Shown here piece after piece: positions 27,393 to 36,349 of a stretch of DNA of 64,000 nucleotides (within the stretch, counting starts at the first letter, position 1; every line of letters starts with the position of its first letter). The position numbers and the translations under genes are program-made. The DNA comes from Enteractinococcus fodinae (GTDB lineage: Bacteria > Actinomycetota > Actinomycetes > Actinomycetales > Micrococcaceae), in the NCBI RefSeq assembly GCF_031458395.1, contig NZ_JAVDYJ010000001.1, positions 2,728,001-2,792,000 of the forward strand, in the 5' to 3' direction. The notes under the pieces are model-generated. The model did not search any database. It was not told the origin of the DNA and worked only from the letters and a program-made list of their open reading frames with translations.

Positions 27393-29069
27393 ATGAGTAT
27401 TTACGACGAGAAGGTGTGGCTGGCCCAATATCCCGATCCGACCAAAACATCGTTAGACATCGAATTCGACTCGGCACTCGAGATGTTCGCTGCCACGGTT
27501 GACAGAGACCCCGAAGCTGACCTCATTCGCTATTACGACGGTCGCATCAGCGCCCGGGAACTTGATGAACTCAGCGACGCGTTCGCTGCCGGGATCCTTG
27601 AACATGGATTTCAAGCCGGCGAGCGCGTGGTCATCTTCGCTCAGAACATTCCACAATTCGTCATCGCTCAAGTCGGCACGTGGAAAGCCGGTGGGATCGC
27701 AGTATCGGCCAATCCGATGTACCGCAGCCGTGAACTCACGGAGATACTGCAAGACTCCGGTGCGACCGTCCTGGTTTCCATGCAGGATTTATACCAGAAT
27801 GTCGCACGCGAGGTCGTACCCAACACCCAAGTGCGCACCGTGGTCACCACTTCTGAGCTCGAATACCAGAGCCTCAATCGTGGTCCACTGGCCAACGTTG
27901 AGGTCATCGACTGCCCGGACACCATCGACATGGCCAATCTCTTGGCAGAAAATCGCGGCCAGCGCCCACCGGCGGCTGAACTGGGTCCAGACTCGATCGC
28001 GTTTCTGACCTACACCTCAGGCACCACCGGACCGCCCAAAGGGGCCATGACCACGCATCGGAACGTGGTCTTCAACGCGCAAACGTACCGCGAGTGGGTA
28101 GAACTCGACAGCGATGATGTCATCCTCGGGGTGGCTCCGCTATTTCACATCACCGGACTGATCGCACACATCGCCGCAACACTGCTGACCGGAGCACCGT
28201 TAGCACTGATGTGTCGGATGGAGCCGCAAGAAACCATCCGCACGATTGAAGAGCAGGGCGCGACCTTCACCGCCGGCTCGATCACCGTGTTTATTGCGCT
28301 GATGAATGTTCCGGACGTGAAGCCCGAGTCGCTCAAAACATTGACGAAAATCTATTCCGGCGGAGCACCAATCCCGCCGAGTACGATTATCGCGTTTGAA
28401 AAGATGTTCGATCATTACATCCATAACATTTATGGACTGACCGAAACTACCTCACCCTCGCACGGGGTGCCCTATGGCGTGCGCGCCCCAGTCGACGAGG
28501 TCACCGGTGCTACCTCGGTGGGGGTTCCGGTGTACGACACAGTCGTCCGGATCGTCGATGAACAAGGCCACGACTTGCCTGCCGGGGAGATCGGTGAACT
28601 GGTCACCGAAGGACCCCAGGTGGTGGCTGGATATTGGAACAAGCCTGAAGCCACCGCCAAAGACCTCCCGGAAGGCACGCGCTATCGGCGGATGCATACC
28701 GGTGATGTCGGGTACATGGACAAAGACGGTTGGTTCTATATCATCGACCGCAAGAAGGACCAGATCAATGCCGCCGGCTATAAGATCTGGCCGCGCGAAG
28801 TCGAAGACGTATTGTACGAACACGAAGCGGTGCTGGAAGCTGCGGTTATCGGCGTACCCGATGCCTACCGCGGTGAGACGGTCAAAGCCTTCGTAAGCGT
28901 ACGTTCTGGCGCGACGGTGACCGAAGCCGAACTCATCGAGCACTGCAAAGAACGGATGGCCGCCTACAAGTATCCACGCTCGGTCGAGATCCTGCCCGAA
29001 CTCCCTAAAACGGCCACTGGCAAGCTCCTGCGACGCCAGCTTCGCGACACGGCAAAGGACTCAGCTTGA
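27393..29069 (+). CDS. Acyl-CoA synthetase (long-chain-fatty-acid-CoA ligase type)
   Basis: 558 residues, four bases after the cyclase stop. AMP-binding TYTSGTTGPPKGAMTTH (about 206-222), NIYGLTETTSPSHG (about 346-359), MHTGDVGYMDKDGWFYIIDRKKDQINAAGYKIWPREVE (about 434-471) and C-terminal PKTATGKLLRRQLR with the adenylation Lys. The A8 loop reads INAAGYKIW, the form seen in acid-CoA ligases of medium/long-chain type. Makes the CoA ester that feeds the SDR encoded by the overlapping downstream gene. Paralogous arrangement at 31.6-34.0 kb. Confidence 0.93.
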   Translation: MSIYDEKVWLAQYPDPTKTSLDIEFDSALEMFAATVDRDPEADLIRYYDGRISARELDELSDAFAAGILEHGFQAGERVVIFAQNIPQFVIAQVGTWKAGGIAVSANPMYRSRELTEILQDSGATVLVSMQDLYQNVAREVVPNTQVRTVVTTSELEYQSLNRGPLANVEVIDCPDTIDMANLLAENRGQRPPAAELGPDSIAFLTYTSGTTGPPKGAMTTHRNVVFNAQTYREWVELDSDDVILGVAPLFHITGLIAHIAATLLTGAPLALMCRMEPQETIRTIEEQGATFTAGSITVFIALMNVPDVKPESLKTLTKIYSGGAPIPPSTIIAFEKMFDHYIHNIYGLTETTSPSHGVPYGVRAPVDEVTGATSVGVPVYDTVVRIVDEQGHDLPAGEIGELVTEGPQVVAGYWNKPEATAKDLPEGTRYRRMHTGDVGYMDKDGWFYIIDRKKDQINAAGYKIWPREVEDVLYEHEAVLEAAVIGVPDAYRGETVKAFVSVRSGATVTEAELIEHCKERMAAYKYPRSVEILPELPKTATGKLLRRQLRDTAKDSA

Positions 29070-29899
29070 GCTTCAATAACAAAGTAGCCGTCATCACCGG
29101 TGGTGGCGGGGGCATCGGTAGCGCTCTCGCCGCCGCCCTGGCGCGTCAAGGTGCCAAAGTGGTTGTCTCTGACCTCCAGCCCAGCGCCGTGGAAACCGTA
29201 GTGGAGGCGATTAATGACAGTCATCCGAATGCTGCACTAGCCGTAGTGGCCGATGCTGCCGCCACGACGGATATCACTCGGTTGGTCGAACAGGCCGAGA
29301 ACGCCTTTGGGCCGGTGGATATGTTCTTCGCCAATGCCGGGGTGGCTGGTGAGCCCGGTTTGCACGCATCAGACGAGTCCTGGGACACCGCGTTTGAAGT
29401 CAACATTCGCGCCCATGTGCGAGCGGCACAGGTCATGATCCCCCGGTGGTTAGAGCGCGGCGAAGGGTACTTTATTAGCACAGCTTCTGCTGCCGGACTA
29501 CTGACCCAGATCGGGATGCCCGCGTATTCCGTGACGAAACATGCAGCGTTAGGTTTTGCCGAGTGGTTATCGGTCACCTATGGCGACCAAGGTATTCGCG
29601 TGAGCTGCTTGTGTCCTATGGCCGTTGAGACTCCCCTCTTACGTGCAGGCGAACAGCTCGGCGATGAGATCGGGACGATGGCCACCCGGTCGGTGACCTC
29701 CGCCGGAGAGATCCTCGACCCCACTGTGGTGGCCGACGTGGTACTCGAAGCGCTCGAAGAGGAACGGTTCCTCATTTTGCCGCACCCAGAAGTCCTGGAT
29801 ATGCACCAGCGCAAAGGGGCCGACTACGACCGTTGGCTGAGCGGAATGCGACGATACCAGAACACGCTAGCGAAAGCCGGCCAACGTACGGTGAGCTAG
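29066..29899 (+). CDS. SDR-family oxidoreductase
   Basis: 277 residues. TTG start overlaps the synthetase stop (TTGA), so translation is coupled. TGGGGGIGSALA (about 11-22), FANAGVAGE (about 87-95), STASAAGLLTQIG with YSVTKHA (about 153-159), VSCLCPMAVETPLL, and the C-terminal MHQRKGADYDRWLSGMRRYQ. The last two segments recur almost unchanged in the SDR at 33.2 kb, which is also beside a synthetase. Enzyme substrate unknown, presumably a CoA ester from the operon's own ligase. Confidence 0.9.
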   Translation: MSFNNKVAVITGGGGGIGSALAAALARQGAKVVVSDLQPSAVETVVEAINDSHPNAALAVVADAAATTDITRLVEQAENAFGPVDMFFANAGVAGEPGLHASDESWDTAFEVNIRAHVRAAQVMIPRWLERGEGYFISTASAAGLLTQIGMPAYSVTKHAALGFAEWLSVTYGDQGIRVSCLCPMAVETPLLRAGEQLGDEIGTMATRSVTSAGEILDPTVVADVVLEALEEERFLILPHPEVLDMHQRKGADYDRWLSGMRRYQNTLAKAGQRTVS

Positions 29900-29938
29900 C
29901 TTTTGCAAAGCAGCCACACGAGCTTTCCTGGTTTCCGA

Positions 29939-29976
29939 TCTCAGTCGCGCATCCGAACGAGAATGTGCGACTGAGA
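29939..29976 (+). terminator. Terminator after the cyclase-synthetase-SDR operon
   Basis: Fourteen-bp stem TCTCAGTCGCGCAT / ATGTGCGACTGAGA with one wobble pair; downstream sequence becomes T-rich only 20-30 bases later. Confidence 0.6.
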
Positions 29977-30035
29977 CCGCTCATTGCTGCGCCGCCATTG
30001 CTGATTCTTTCTTTAAAATGAGGCGCCCGCGTGTA

Positions 30036-30059
30036 GTTGAATGTGAGTTCATGTTAGGT
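30036..30059. promoter_or_regulatory. TTGAA/TTCA-type operator before TRAP binding-protein gene 1
   Basis: Reads TTGAATGTGAGTTCATGTT followed by AGG; shares this with the site at 35427-35450 (TTCATGTTAGG common). One of five copies in the window. Confidence 0.6.
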
Positions 30060-30078
30060 TACGCTCGAACTGGTTTGA

Positions 30079-30094
30079 GTGAAATACATCACAT
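30079..30094 (+). promoter_or_regulatory. CRP/GlxR-like site before TRAP binding-protein gene 1
   Basis: AGTGAAATACATCACA matches TGTGA-N6-TCACA at nine of ten positions. Lies 20 bp after the operator above and 96 bp before the gene. Confidence 0.45.
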
Positions 30095-30190
30095 AACCGC
30101 TCGCGGCAAATCAGCCTGACTCTTCCGGGGCGAGCACGGAGATACCTCCGGTGCGCTACGCGAGTGGGATCACCGATCAAAGGAGAATAT

Positions 30191-31459
30191 ATGACACGAA
30201 AACGACTGTATGGATCGGTCGGCGCCGCGCTCTCATCTCTTATGCTGCTCACGGCCTGCGCAGGAGCTGTAGGCGATACGAATGCCAGTGCTCAGGGAGA
30301 AGGGTTTGAATACGGTGCCTCGCAGGAGGAGGTAGATGCGGTCATTGAGGACTTGGAACCTGTAACCCTTGTGTATCAGCCGAGCGCAAGCTCTCCGAAT
30401 AAGCCATCCGCCGTGACCGGCATGTCATTCAAAGAGGCAGTGGAGGAACGGTCCGGAGGCAAGATCACGCTGGATATGGTCTGGGGACAGGCCATCGCGG
30501 GATACCCTGAGATTGATGACGCCTTGGCCGATGGGCGGATCGATATCTCTTATCATGTACCGATCTACGATCCAGCGGCGTACCCCACTATCGACGCATA
30601 TAACAAGCTAACGCAGTATTCTAGTGCGGACCCACTGACCGGCGAAGCGATTTCCCAGGCGATGATGAGTGAATTGGCCTGGAACAACGACCAGCTCATG
30701 CAGGAGTATGAAGAAAAGGGTCTCACGCCGTTATCGCCGCTGTTATCCTCAGGCGATTACTGGATGGCTTGCAACTCTCCGGGGGTGGCCATGGAGGATT
30801 GGAATGGGCGTCAGCTCCGCATCGGAGGGACTGCTCAAACGACGATTACTGAAAGCATTGGCGCATCGCCGGTCTCCATGGAATACGGTGAGACCTTCGA
30901 AGCCCTGCAGCGCGGGACTGTCGATTGCACCTTCGTGCAAGCACAGGTTGCTGGATCAACCGGCATACTCGAGGTGGCTCCCCACGTTTCGCTATTTAGC
31001 GAGGGTCGGATGACCGGTGGGGCGACAGCCGCCCATGTCGCTGGAGCCAGCTTTAAAGAGCTGCCCCTGGCTTACCAACAGATCATCTTCGACGCCGAAG
31101 TTGATCTGTTCCACGGACAATTAGCCAATACCTTGGACTCGGGAGTCGCATCAGTCATCGACGCCCGAGAGGCTGGCGGCGGCTTCACCGCGATCGATCC
31201 CGAAGTCGAAGCACGCATGTCCGAGGTACAAGAAGAACTCGTTGACGATCTCATCGCCGACGGCGTGCTTGATGAAGATGTCCGGGACGAACTGCAAGCA
31301 TCGGCTGAGAAATGGACCGAGATTGTAGAGGAGCTCGGTTACACAGACGGGGGCGAGCTGTCTGAACTTGACGAATGGTACGAGCCCGGCGAGGTGGACT
31401 TCCGCCCACTGGGCGAGCGGGTATTCGAAGAAGCCGCTCTACAGCACCGACCCGAATAA
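30191..31459 (+). CDS. dctP: TRAP transporter solute-binding lipoprotein (DctP family), paralogue 1
   Basis: 422 residues; AGGAG lies five bases before ATG 30191. Signal peptide with lipobox LLTAC (Cys about 23), so the mature protein is membrane-anchored at the outer face. After a short linker comes the shared block GFEYGASQEEV...DLEPVTLVYQ (about 41-70), then a DctP domain with WGQAIAGYPEIDDALADGRIDI, the DWNGRQLRIGG segment and EALQRGTVDCTFVQ, ending LQHRPE. DctP proteins capture organic acids and hand them to DctQM. No dctQM gene is adjacent. Closest in the window to the paralogue at 50.4 kb (shared SSGDYxxAC and MTGxAT segments). Confidence 0.93.
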   Translation: MTRKRLYGSVGAALSSLMLLTACAGAVGDTNASAQGEGFEYGASQEEVDAVIEDLEPVTLVYQPSASSPNKPSAVTGMSFKEAVEERSGGKITLDMVWGQAIAGYPEIDDALADGRIDISYHVPIYDPAAYPTIDAYNKLTQYSSADPLTGEAISQAMMSELAWNNDQLMQEYEEKGLTPLSPLLSSGDYWMACNSPGVAMEDWNGRQLRIGGTAQTTITESIGASPVSMEYGETFEALQRGTVDCTFVQAQVAGSTGILEVAPHVSLFSEGRMTGGATAAHVAGASFKELPLAYQQIIFDAEVDLFHGQLANTLDSGVASVIDAREAGGGFTAIDPEVEARMSEVQEELVDDLIADGVLDEDVRDELQASAEKWTEIVEELGYTDGGELSELDEWYEPGEVDFRPLGERVFEEAALQHRPE

Positions 31460-31482
31460 CCGCACTGTCGCGGGGCGCAACG

Positions 31483-31520
31483 GATTGGAGGACCATCAGC
31501 ATGCTGATGGTCCTCCAATC
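31483..31520 (+). terminator. Terminator after binding-protein gene 1
   Basis: A 38-nt perfect palindrome (arms start GATTGGAGGACCATCAGCA) followed by TTTCGATT. Confidence 0.85.
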
Positions 31521-31599
31521 TTTCGATTATGCAGCCGGGTGGCGAGTATATCTTTGTAGCGCAGGTGCACCCCTCACCCAGTGCTAGCTTTCAGCTGGG

Positions 31600-33117
31600 T
31601 CACCTCGTGACACGAGATGGGCGGGCGCCGGAAGTGGCGATGGCTTCCCGGTCGATTTTCCGCTTCAGAATCTTGCCTGTCGCACCTTTCACGAGCGCAT
31701 CCACTTGTTGATAGATACGCGGCACCTTGTAGGCAGCAAGCCGCTCCTCGAGCCATGTTCGCAATTCCTCAGGTTCGAGTTCCTGCCCGGGGTGCAGTGC
31801 CACAACTGCGGCGAGTTCTTCGCCTAAGCGTTCGTCAGACACACCAATCACGGCTGCCTCAAGGACCGCGGGGTGAGCATATAGGACTTCCTCGATCTCT
31901 CGCGGGTACACATTGTAACCACCTCGGATCACGAGGTCCTTCTTACGGTCGACGATCCATAAGTCGCCGTCTTCGTCCATCCGACCAATGTCGCCCGTGA
32001 GAAACCAACCATTGTGGAAGACTTCCGCAGTCTTGTCTGGTTTCTTCCAGTACTCGCGCATCACCACCGGTCCGGCGACTGCGACTTCTCCACTTTCACC
32101 GGGTGGCAGCGGCTGCCCATGATCGTCGAGTATCGCGATGTCCACTCCGGGGACTGCTCGTCCGACGCTCATCTCTTTGCGAGGATTATCGGGAGAGCTG
32201 AACGTGGTCGCACCCGTGGTCTCGCTCAATCCGTACCCGTCGAGCACCTGGGCACCGAAACGTTCTTTGAAGGCCTCGGCGACCTTGAGCGGGAGCGCGG
32301 CACCGCCTGAGCTGGCCAGCCGAAGGGCAGACAAATCTTCACGGGTGACCTTCGTATCCGCATGTAGCATCGCGTTCCACATCGTCGGGACCCCTGCCAC
32401 GGCCGTCAACGAGTGTCGGGCCGCCAGTTCCAGTAGGGCCGCGCCGTCAAACGGACGCAGCAGCGTCAAGCTGGCCCCTACCGAATAGACCGTGAACATC
32501 ACTGCCGCCTGTCCGAAGACGTGGAACAAGGGTAGGGCGGTGCCCATTGCATCATCCGCGGTGACTTCCAGCGCGGTACTCAGGGCTTTGCCACAGGCCA
32601 GTAAGTTGCGATGGGTCAGCACGGCACCCTTCGGGCTACCAGTCGTGCCAGAGGTATACAGCAGCACTGCAGCGTCATCACTACTGACCTCCGCAAGTTC
32701 CAAGACCTCATCGGTGGAGCCCACGGCTTCCGGCCGAAGAATCCAGGCCTCCAAACCCGCCTGTTCGGCGGCCTCTGTCACTGCGGTCTGACTCTCGTGC
32801 CACCCGATTACATGGGTGCATTCAGCGTCTGCAAGGAAGTAGTTCAGTTCTCGGACGGTCGAAAGCGTGTTGACAGTTACCGCCGTGGCTCCAAGGGCCA
32901 GCAGGGCGTGGTAGGCAATGACGAACTCAGCACTTGTCGGCAAGACCACGAGTACGTGATCCCCTCGACCCACCCCGCGTTGGCGCAGCTGGGTCATGCA
33001 ATCAGTGATGGCTGCGCGTAACTGTTCGAAGGTCCATTCGCGCTCGCCCTCGCGGAGCGCCAGCCGGCTGGGGCTCGAAACTGCGTGGCCCCACACAAGA
33101 TGTGCTGCGTTAGTCAT
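31600..33117 (-). CDS. Acyl-CoA synthetase (long-chain-fatty-acid-CoA ligase type)
   Basis: 505 residues from ATG 33117, eight bases after GAGGAG. AMP-binding LLYTSGTTGSPKGAVLTH (about 151-168), DGYGLSETTGATTF (about 288-301), LTGDIGRMDEDGDLWIVDRKKDLVIRGGYNVYPREIEEVL (about 377-416), C-terminal VKGATGKILKRKID. ATP-dependent formation of acyl-CoA. Downstream of the SDR gene on the same strand with a 100-bp gap, probably one operon under the 34218-34241 operator. Convergent with binding-protein gene 1, so transport and activation genes adjoin. Confidence 0.93.
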   Translation of the reverse strand: MTNAAHLVWGHAVSSPSRLALREGEREWTFEQLRAAITDCMTQLRQRGVGRGDHVLVVLPTSAEFVIAYHALLALGATAVTVNTLSTVRELNYFLADAECTHVIGWHESQTAVTEAAEQAGLEAWILRPEAVGSTDEVLELAEVSSDDAAVLLYTSGTTGSPKGAVLTHRNLLACGKALSTALEVTADDAMGTALPLFHVFGQAAVMFTVYSVGASLTLLRPFDGAALLELAARHSLTAVAGVPTMWNAMLHADTKVTREDLSALRLASSGGAALPLKVAEAFKERFGAQVLDGYGLSETTGATTFSSPDNPRKEMSVGRAVPGVDIAILDDHGQPLPPGESGEVAVAGPVVMREYWKKPDKTAEVFHNGWFLTGDIGRMDEDGDLWIVDRKKDLVIRGGYNVYPREIEEVLYAHPAVLEAAVIGVSDERLGEELAAVVALHPGQELEPEELRTWLEERLAAYKVPRIYQQVDALVKGATGKILKRKIDREAIATSGARPSRVTR

Positions 33118-33217
33118 GAATTTTGCTCCTCGTGGTGGCACGTACCCCTGGAGAGTTCGTGAGGGTAGCGGTTCAGGCTGTAGTTACTGGTGGGCGCTCA
33201 AGCTAATATTCGGGCGG

Positions 33218-34033
33218 TCACCCATGGACCAAAGAGCCCGCGTAGCGCTGCATTCCACGAATCCACCGGTCCGGGTCAGCCACCTTACGTCGACGAAATT
33301 CTTGCACGCTCTCGTGGGGAAGGATCAGGAAAGTCTCATCGGCGAGCGCCTTCAATACCTCGTCGGCCACGACCAGCGGATCAAGCACTTCACCGGCACT
33401 TGTGACCGCCGAAGTAGTCTTTCGCGCTGTGCCATCATTTTGGTTGCCACCATTTAACATGTTGGTGTCTACTCCCATTGGACACAGGCAGCTGACGCCG
33501 ATCCCCTGCGCCCCGTAGGTCACCGCAAGCCATTCCGAGAAGGCAACGGCCCCGTTCTTACTCACAGAATACGTTGCCGAGCCAATTTGAGTGAGCAGTC
33601 CTGCAGCCGAGGCCGTACTGACAAAGTAACCGCTCCCCCGCTCTAACCACGCAGGCACGAGCTTTCGCGCGGCCCGCACATGGGCCATCAGATTGACTTC
33701 GAGAGCCTGTTGCCACTGTGCATCGTCGGCGTCCAGTCCGCTGGCGTCACCTACTCCGGCGTTGGCGAAATATATATCAACCGGCCCCAGATGTCCCTCG
33801 GCGGCTTCGATCAGCCGCGTGATAGTTTCAGTAGCGGCTGCATCCCCGGCGACCGCTATAACCCTCTTGGGGTCGATTTCATTGGCTAAACGGTCTGCTG
33901 TTGCCTGTAGGCGCTGCGCATCAAGATCCGAGATCACCACTTTCGCCCCGGCCTCAAGGAGTCGCTGTGCAATGGCTGCCCCGATTCCCCCGGCAGCACC
34001 GGTTACGATAGCCACTTTATTTTTGACGTCCAT
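33218..34033 (-). CDS. SDR-family oxidoreductase
   Basis: 271 residues. ATG 34033, seven bases after AGGAG, gives MDVKNKVAIVTGAAGGIGAAIA; the longer frame adds 24 unlike residues. FANAGVGDASG, STASAAGLLTQIGSATYSVSKNG (catalytic Ser and YxxxK), VSCLCPMGVDTNML and the C-terminal FRRRKVADPDRWIRGMQRYAGSL. Clearly paralogous to the SDR at 29.1 kb, including position next to an acyl-CoA synthetase. Expected to act on a CoA-ester alcohol or ketone (inference). Confidence 0.9.
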   Translation of the reverse strand: MDVKNKVAIVTGAAGGIGAAIAQRLLEAGAKVVISDLDAQRLQATADRLANEIDPKRVIAVAGDAAATETITRLIEAAEGHLGPVDIYFANAGVGDASGLDADDAQWQQALEVNLMAHVRAARKLVPAWLERGSGYFVSTASAAGLLTQIGSATYSVSKNGAVAFSEWLAVTYGAQGIGVSCLCPMGVDTNMLNGGNQNDGTARKTTSAVTSAGEVLDPLVVADEVLKALADETFLILPHESVQEFRRRKVADPDRWIRGMQRYAGSLVHG

Positions 34034-34196
34034 AAGTTTTCTCCTGTCGGCTGCAGAATGGGTCGGCTGACCTGCCCCGTAGCGAATGCGCGCACTCATT
34101 TTCAAATAAGGCTGCGGTAGTGATGTCGATAAAGCGTTCGGCTGCGGGCTAGCGCAACCCGCTGCTGGGCCCTGGCCGGTAATGCTTCAGTGGTGA

Positions 34197-34212
34197 TGTG
34201 CGATCAATCACA
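34197..34212 (-). promoter_or_regulatory. CRP/GlxR-like site before the SDR-synthetase operon
   Basis: TGTGCGATCAATCACA matches TGTGA-N6-TCACA at nine of ten positions and shares CAATCACA with the site at 35456. Confidence 0.5.
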
Positions 34213-34217
34213 CCATA

Positions 34218-34241
34218 CTTGAATGTGTTTTCAGGTTCAAG
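34218..34241. promoter_or_regulatory. TTGAA/TTCA-type operator, the most symmetrical copy
   Basis: CTTGAATGTG-TTTT-CAGGTTCAAG has arms CTTGAA / TTCAAG plus an inner TG / CA pair. Lies 185 bp before the SDR gene start on the minus strand. Confidence 0.65.
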
Positions 34242-34329
34242 AATAAAATCTCGTGAAATCTATGTTGCACAGAGCCCGTAAGTGAACGTAGAGCAAGCAG
34301 CTACGCGCCGCATGTCTCACCCAGTGCGA

Positions 34330-35331
34330 TCAGACTTTCAGGAGCAGCTTGCCCGTATTGACTCCACTGAAGAGCCCCAGCAAAGCGTCCGGGAACGTGG
34401 TCACCCCACCGTCCAGTATGGTCTCGGTGGCAACGATTCGATCCTGGGCAATAAGCTGAGAGATTTCGGCCACCGCCTCGTCATAACGATCTTTGTAATC
34501 CGTCACGAGAAACCCTTGCATCGTGGCACGAAAGACCAAAAGCGCCATATATCGCCGCGGTCCTTCTGGGAGCTTCTCTTCGTTGTATGCCGAAATGGCT
34601 CCACACAGCGCGATCCGAGCACCGAAGGCGAGGTTCGCGAGTGCAGCGTCGAGCATCTCACCGCCGACATTGTCGAAGTAGAAATCGACTCCGTCGGGTG
34701 CCGCGCGTCGGACCTGGCGGATGAGATCCCCCTCCTTGCGATCAATCACCTCGTCAAGCCCGACCTCTTGTAGCCACGCCACCTTCTCGGGGCCGCCTGC
34801 CACGCCGATAACACGACACCCCTTGGCTTTGGCAAGCTGGGCAACGATGCTACCCACCGCCCCAGCTGCAGCCGAGACCAACACCGTCTGCCCCGGCTGG
34901 ACGCGCCCGACCTCCTCGAGCCCGAAATACGCGGTCATCCCGGGCATACCGAGTGCACCGAGCCAGGTGGCCATTGGCGCCACGTCGAGATCCAGCTTTG
35001 TGACATCGTGGCCGTCGGAGACCGCATACTCACGCACTCCGAAAGTGCCGCTGACGACGTCACCGACCGCATAGTGGTCATGCTGTGAGGCCACAATGGT
35101 ACCGGCGCCATATGCTCGCATGACTTCGCCAATCCCGACAGGTGGTGCATAGGAGCGGACATCATTGAGCCAGCCCCGCATCGCAGGATCCAACGAGATG
35201 AGCTCGAGGTTGACCACGAACTCGCCGGGGCCGGGCTCACCGACTTCTACGTCGGCAATTTCCCACGTTTCTGAATCCGGATAACCCAAAGGACGTTGTG
35301 CCAGACGGACTTCCTGCGAGGACCAACTCAT
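34330..35331 (-). CDS. NADP-dependent zinc-independent medium-chain oxidoreductase (CurA/PTGR1-like)
   Basis: 333 residues. ATG 35331 follows GGGAG; four more codons are open upstream. N-terminal QRPLGYPDSETWEIADVEVGEPGPGEFVV and SLDPAMRGWLNDVRSYAPPVGIGEVMRAYGAG are typical of the leukotriene B4 dehydrogenase/CurA group. Cofactor site LVSAAAGAVGSIVAQLAKAKGCRVIGVAG (about 147-175), FDNVGGEMLDAAL. These enzymes reduce C=C bonds of enones or enoyl compounds with NADPH. Divergent from an SDR gene, with two back-to-back TTGAA operators in between. Confidence 0.88.
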   Translation of the reverse strand: MSWSSQEVRLAQRPLGYPDSETWEIADVEVGEPGPGEFVVNLELISLDPAMRGWLNDVRSYAPPVGIGEVMRAYGAGTIVASQHDHYAVGDVVSGTFGVREYAVSDGHDVTKLDLDVAPMATWLGALGMPGMTAYFGLEEVGRVQPGQTVLVSAAAGAVGSIVAQLAKAKGCRVIGVAGGPEKVAWLQEVGLDEVIDRKEGDLIRQVRRAAPDGVDFYFDNVGGEMLDAALANLAFGARIALCGAISAYNEEKLPEGPRRYMALLVFRATMQGFLVTDYKDRYDEAVAEISQLIAQDRIVATETILDGGVTTFPDALLGLFSGVNTGKLLLKV

Positions 35332-35397
35332 GAAATCTCCCAAAATCGATAGGGGCGGTTATAGACCCGAATGGGTCAGAGAATAGGATCAGCCTAA

Positions 35398-35421
35398 CCT
35401 TAACTTGAATTCGACCTCAAG
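35398..35421 (-). promoter_or_regulatory. TTGAA/TTCA-type operator serving the oxidoreductase gene
   Basis: Minus strand reads CTTGAGGTCGAATTCAAGTT then AAGG, aligning with the motif at 35427-35450 at about 15 of 24 positions. Confidence 0.5.
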
Positions 35422-35426
35422 TGATG

Positions 35427-35450
35427 CTTGAACCTGCATTCATGTTAGGC
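35427..35450 (+). promoter_or_regulatory. TTGAA/TTCA-type operator serving the SDR gene
   Basis: CTTGAACCTGCATTCATGTT then AGGC. Matches the 24-bp consensus seen at 30036, 34218 and 39072. Confidence 0.65.
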
Positions 35451-35455
35451 TGCAG

Positions 35456-35471
35456 GGTGGTATCAATCACA
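35456..35471 (+). promoter_or_regulatory. CRP/GlxR-like site before the SDR gene
   Basis: GGTGGTATCAATCACA, eight of ten consensus positions, directly after the TTGAA operator. Confidence 0.4.
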
Positions 35472-35492
35472 ATTCTCTCGCAAAGGATCGCC

Positions 35493-36269
35493 ATGGACTT
35501 GAGTTCCTTGTTTTCACTTGAAGGTCGCGTAGCCCTTGTCACCGGAGGCTCCCGAGGTATTGGCCGGATGATAGCTGAGGGACTACTCAGCCAGGGAGCA
35601 CGGGTGTACATTTCTGCCCGAAAGGCGGAGGCAGCCGAAGCCACAGCCACGGAGCTCTCCGAACTCGGACACTGCGTCGCGTTGCCCGCCGACGTCTCCA
35701 CCCTCGACGGGATCGAAGAACTTCTCTCAGCATTCCGAGAGTATGAGGACCGGCTAGACATACTCGTCAACAACGCCGGGGCGGCTTGGGCTGAACCATT
35801 CGACGAGTTCCCCGAGTCTGGCTGGGATAAGGTCATGAACCTTAACGTCAAGGCCCCCTTCTTCCTCACCCAACAAGCCAAAGACCTCCTGCTGACCGCC
35901 CGCGAGCGCAACGGACACCTCGCCAAAGTCATCAACATCGGTTCAATCGACGGACTATCGCTCAACCCACTAGAGACATACTCTTATCATGCAAGCAAGG
36001 CCGGCATAACCCATCTGACCAAACGGATGGCAGCCGAGCTGGCACCCCAAGGGATTGTCGTCAGCGCGATCGCCCCCGGGGCCTTTGCATCGAACATGAA
36101 TAAGGCAGCCAGAGACGAGGCCACCGAGGTCGCCGCCCGAATCCCATCGGGCCGTATCGGCAGCCCTGAGGATATGGCTGCAGCTGCGGTCTATCTGGCT
36201 TCCAGCGCGGGCGACTACGTGGTCGGTAGCACATTAACCGTGGACGGCGGGGCGAACATCACCCGCTGA
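35493..36269 (+). CDS. SDR-family oxidoreductase (FabG-like)
   Basis: 258 residues. ATG 35493 with AAAGGAT upstream gives MDLSSLFSLEGRVALVTGGSRGIGRMIA; earlier starts in the frame run through the operator. NNAGAAWAEPF (about 89-99), NIGSIDGLSLNP and YSYHASKAG (about 156-164, YxxxK as Y-H-A-S-K), PEDMAAAAVYLASSAGDYVVGSTLTVDGG. Classical NAD(P)-dependent SDR, ordinary length. Divergent partner of the oxidoreductase and under the same candidate TetR operators as the HAD-ACAD-TetR operon. Confidence 0.9.
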   Translation: MDLSSLFSLEGRVALVTGGSRGIGRMIAEGLLSQGARVYISARKAEAAEATATELSELGHCVALPADVSTLDGIEELLSAFREYEDRLDILVNNAGAAWAEPFDEFPESGWDKVMNLNVKAPFFLTQQAKDLLLTARERNGHLAKVINIGSIDGLSLNPLETYSYHASKAGITHLTKRMAAELAPQGIVVSAIAPGAFASNMNKAARDEATEVAARIPSGRIGSPEDMAAAAVYLASSAGDYVVGSTLTVDGGANITR

Positions 36270-36296
36270 TCCGATCTGAAATTTACCAACACATAG

Positions 36297-36323
36297 GGGC
36301 CCGGAGTCGACAACTCCGGGCCC
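36297..36323. terminator. Bidirectional terminator between SDR and TetR genes
   Basis: Perfect 11-bp stem GGGCCCGGAGT / ACTCCGGGCCC with a 5-nt loop, followed by TTACGTGTTT. Confidence 0.75.
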
Positions 36324-36349
36324 TTACGTGTTTGATATTGGCTCGCTAA

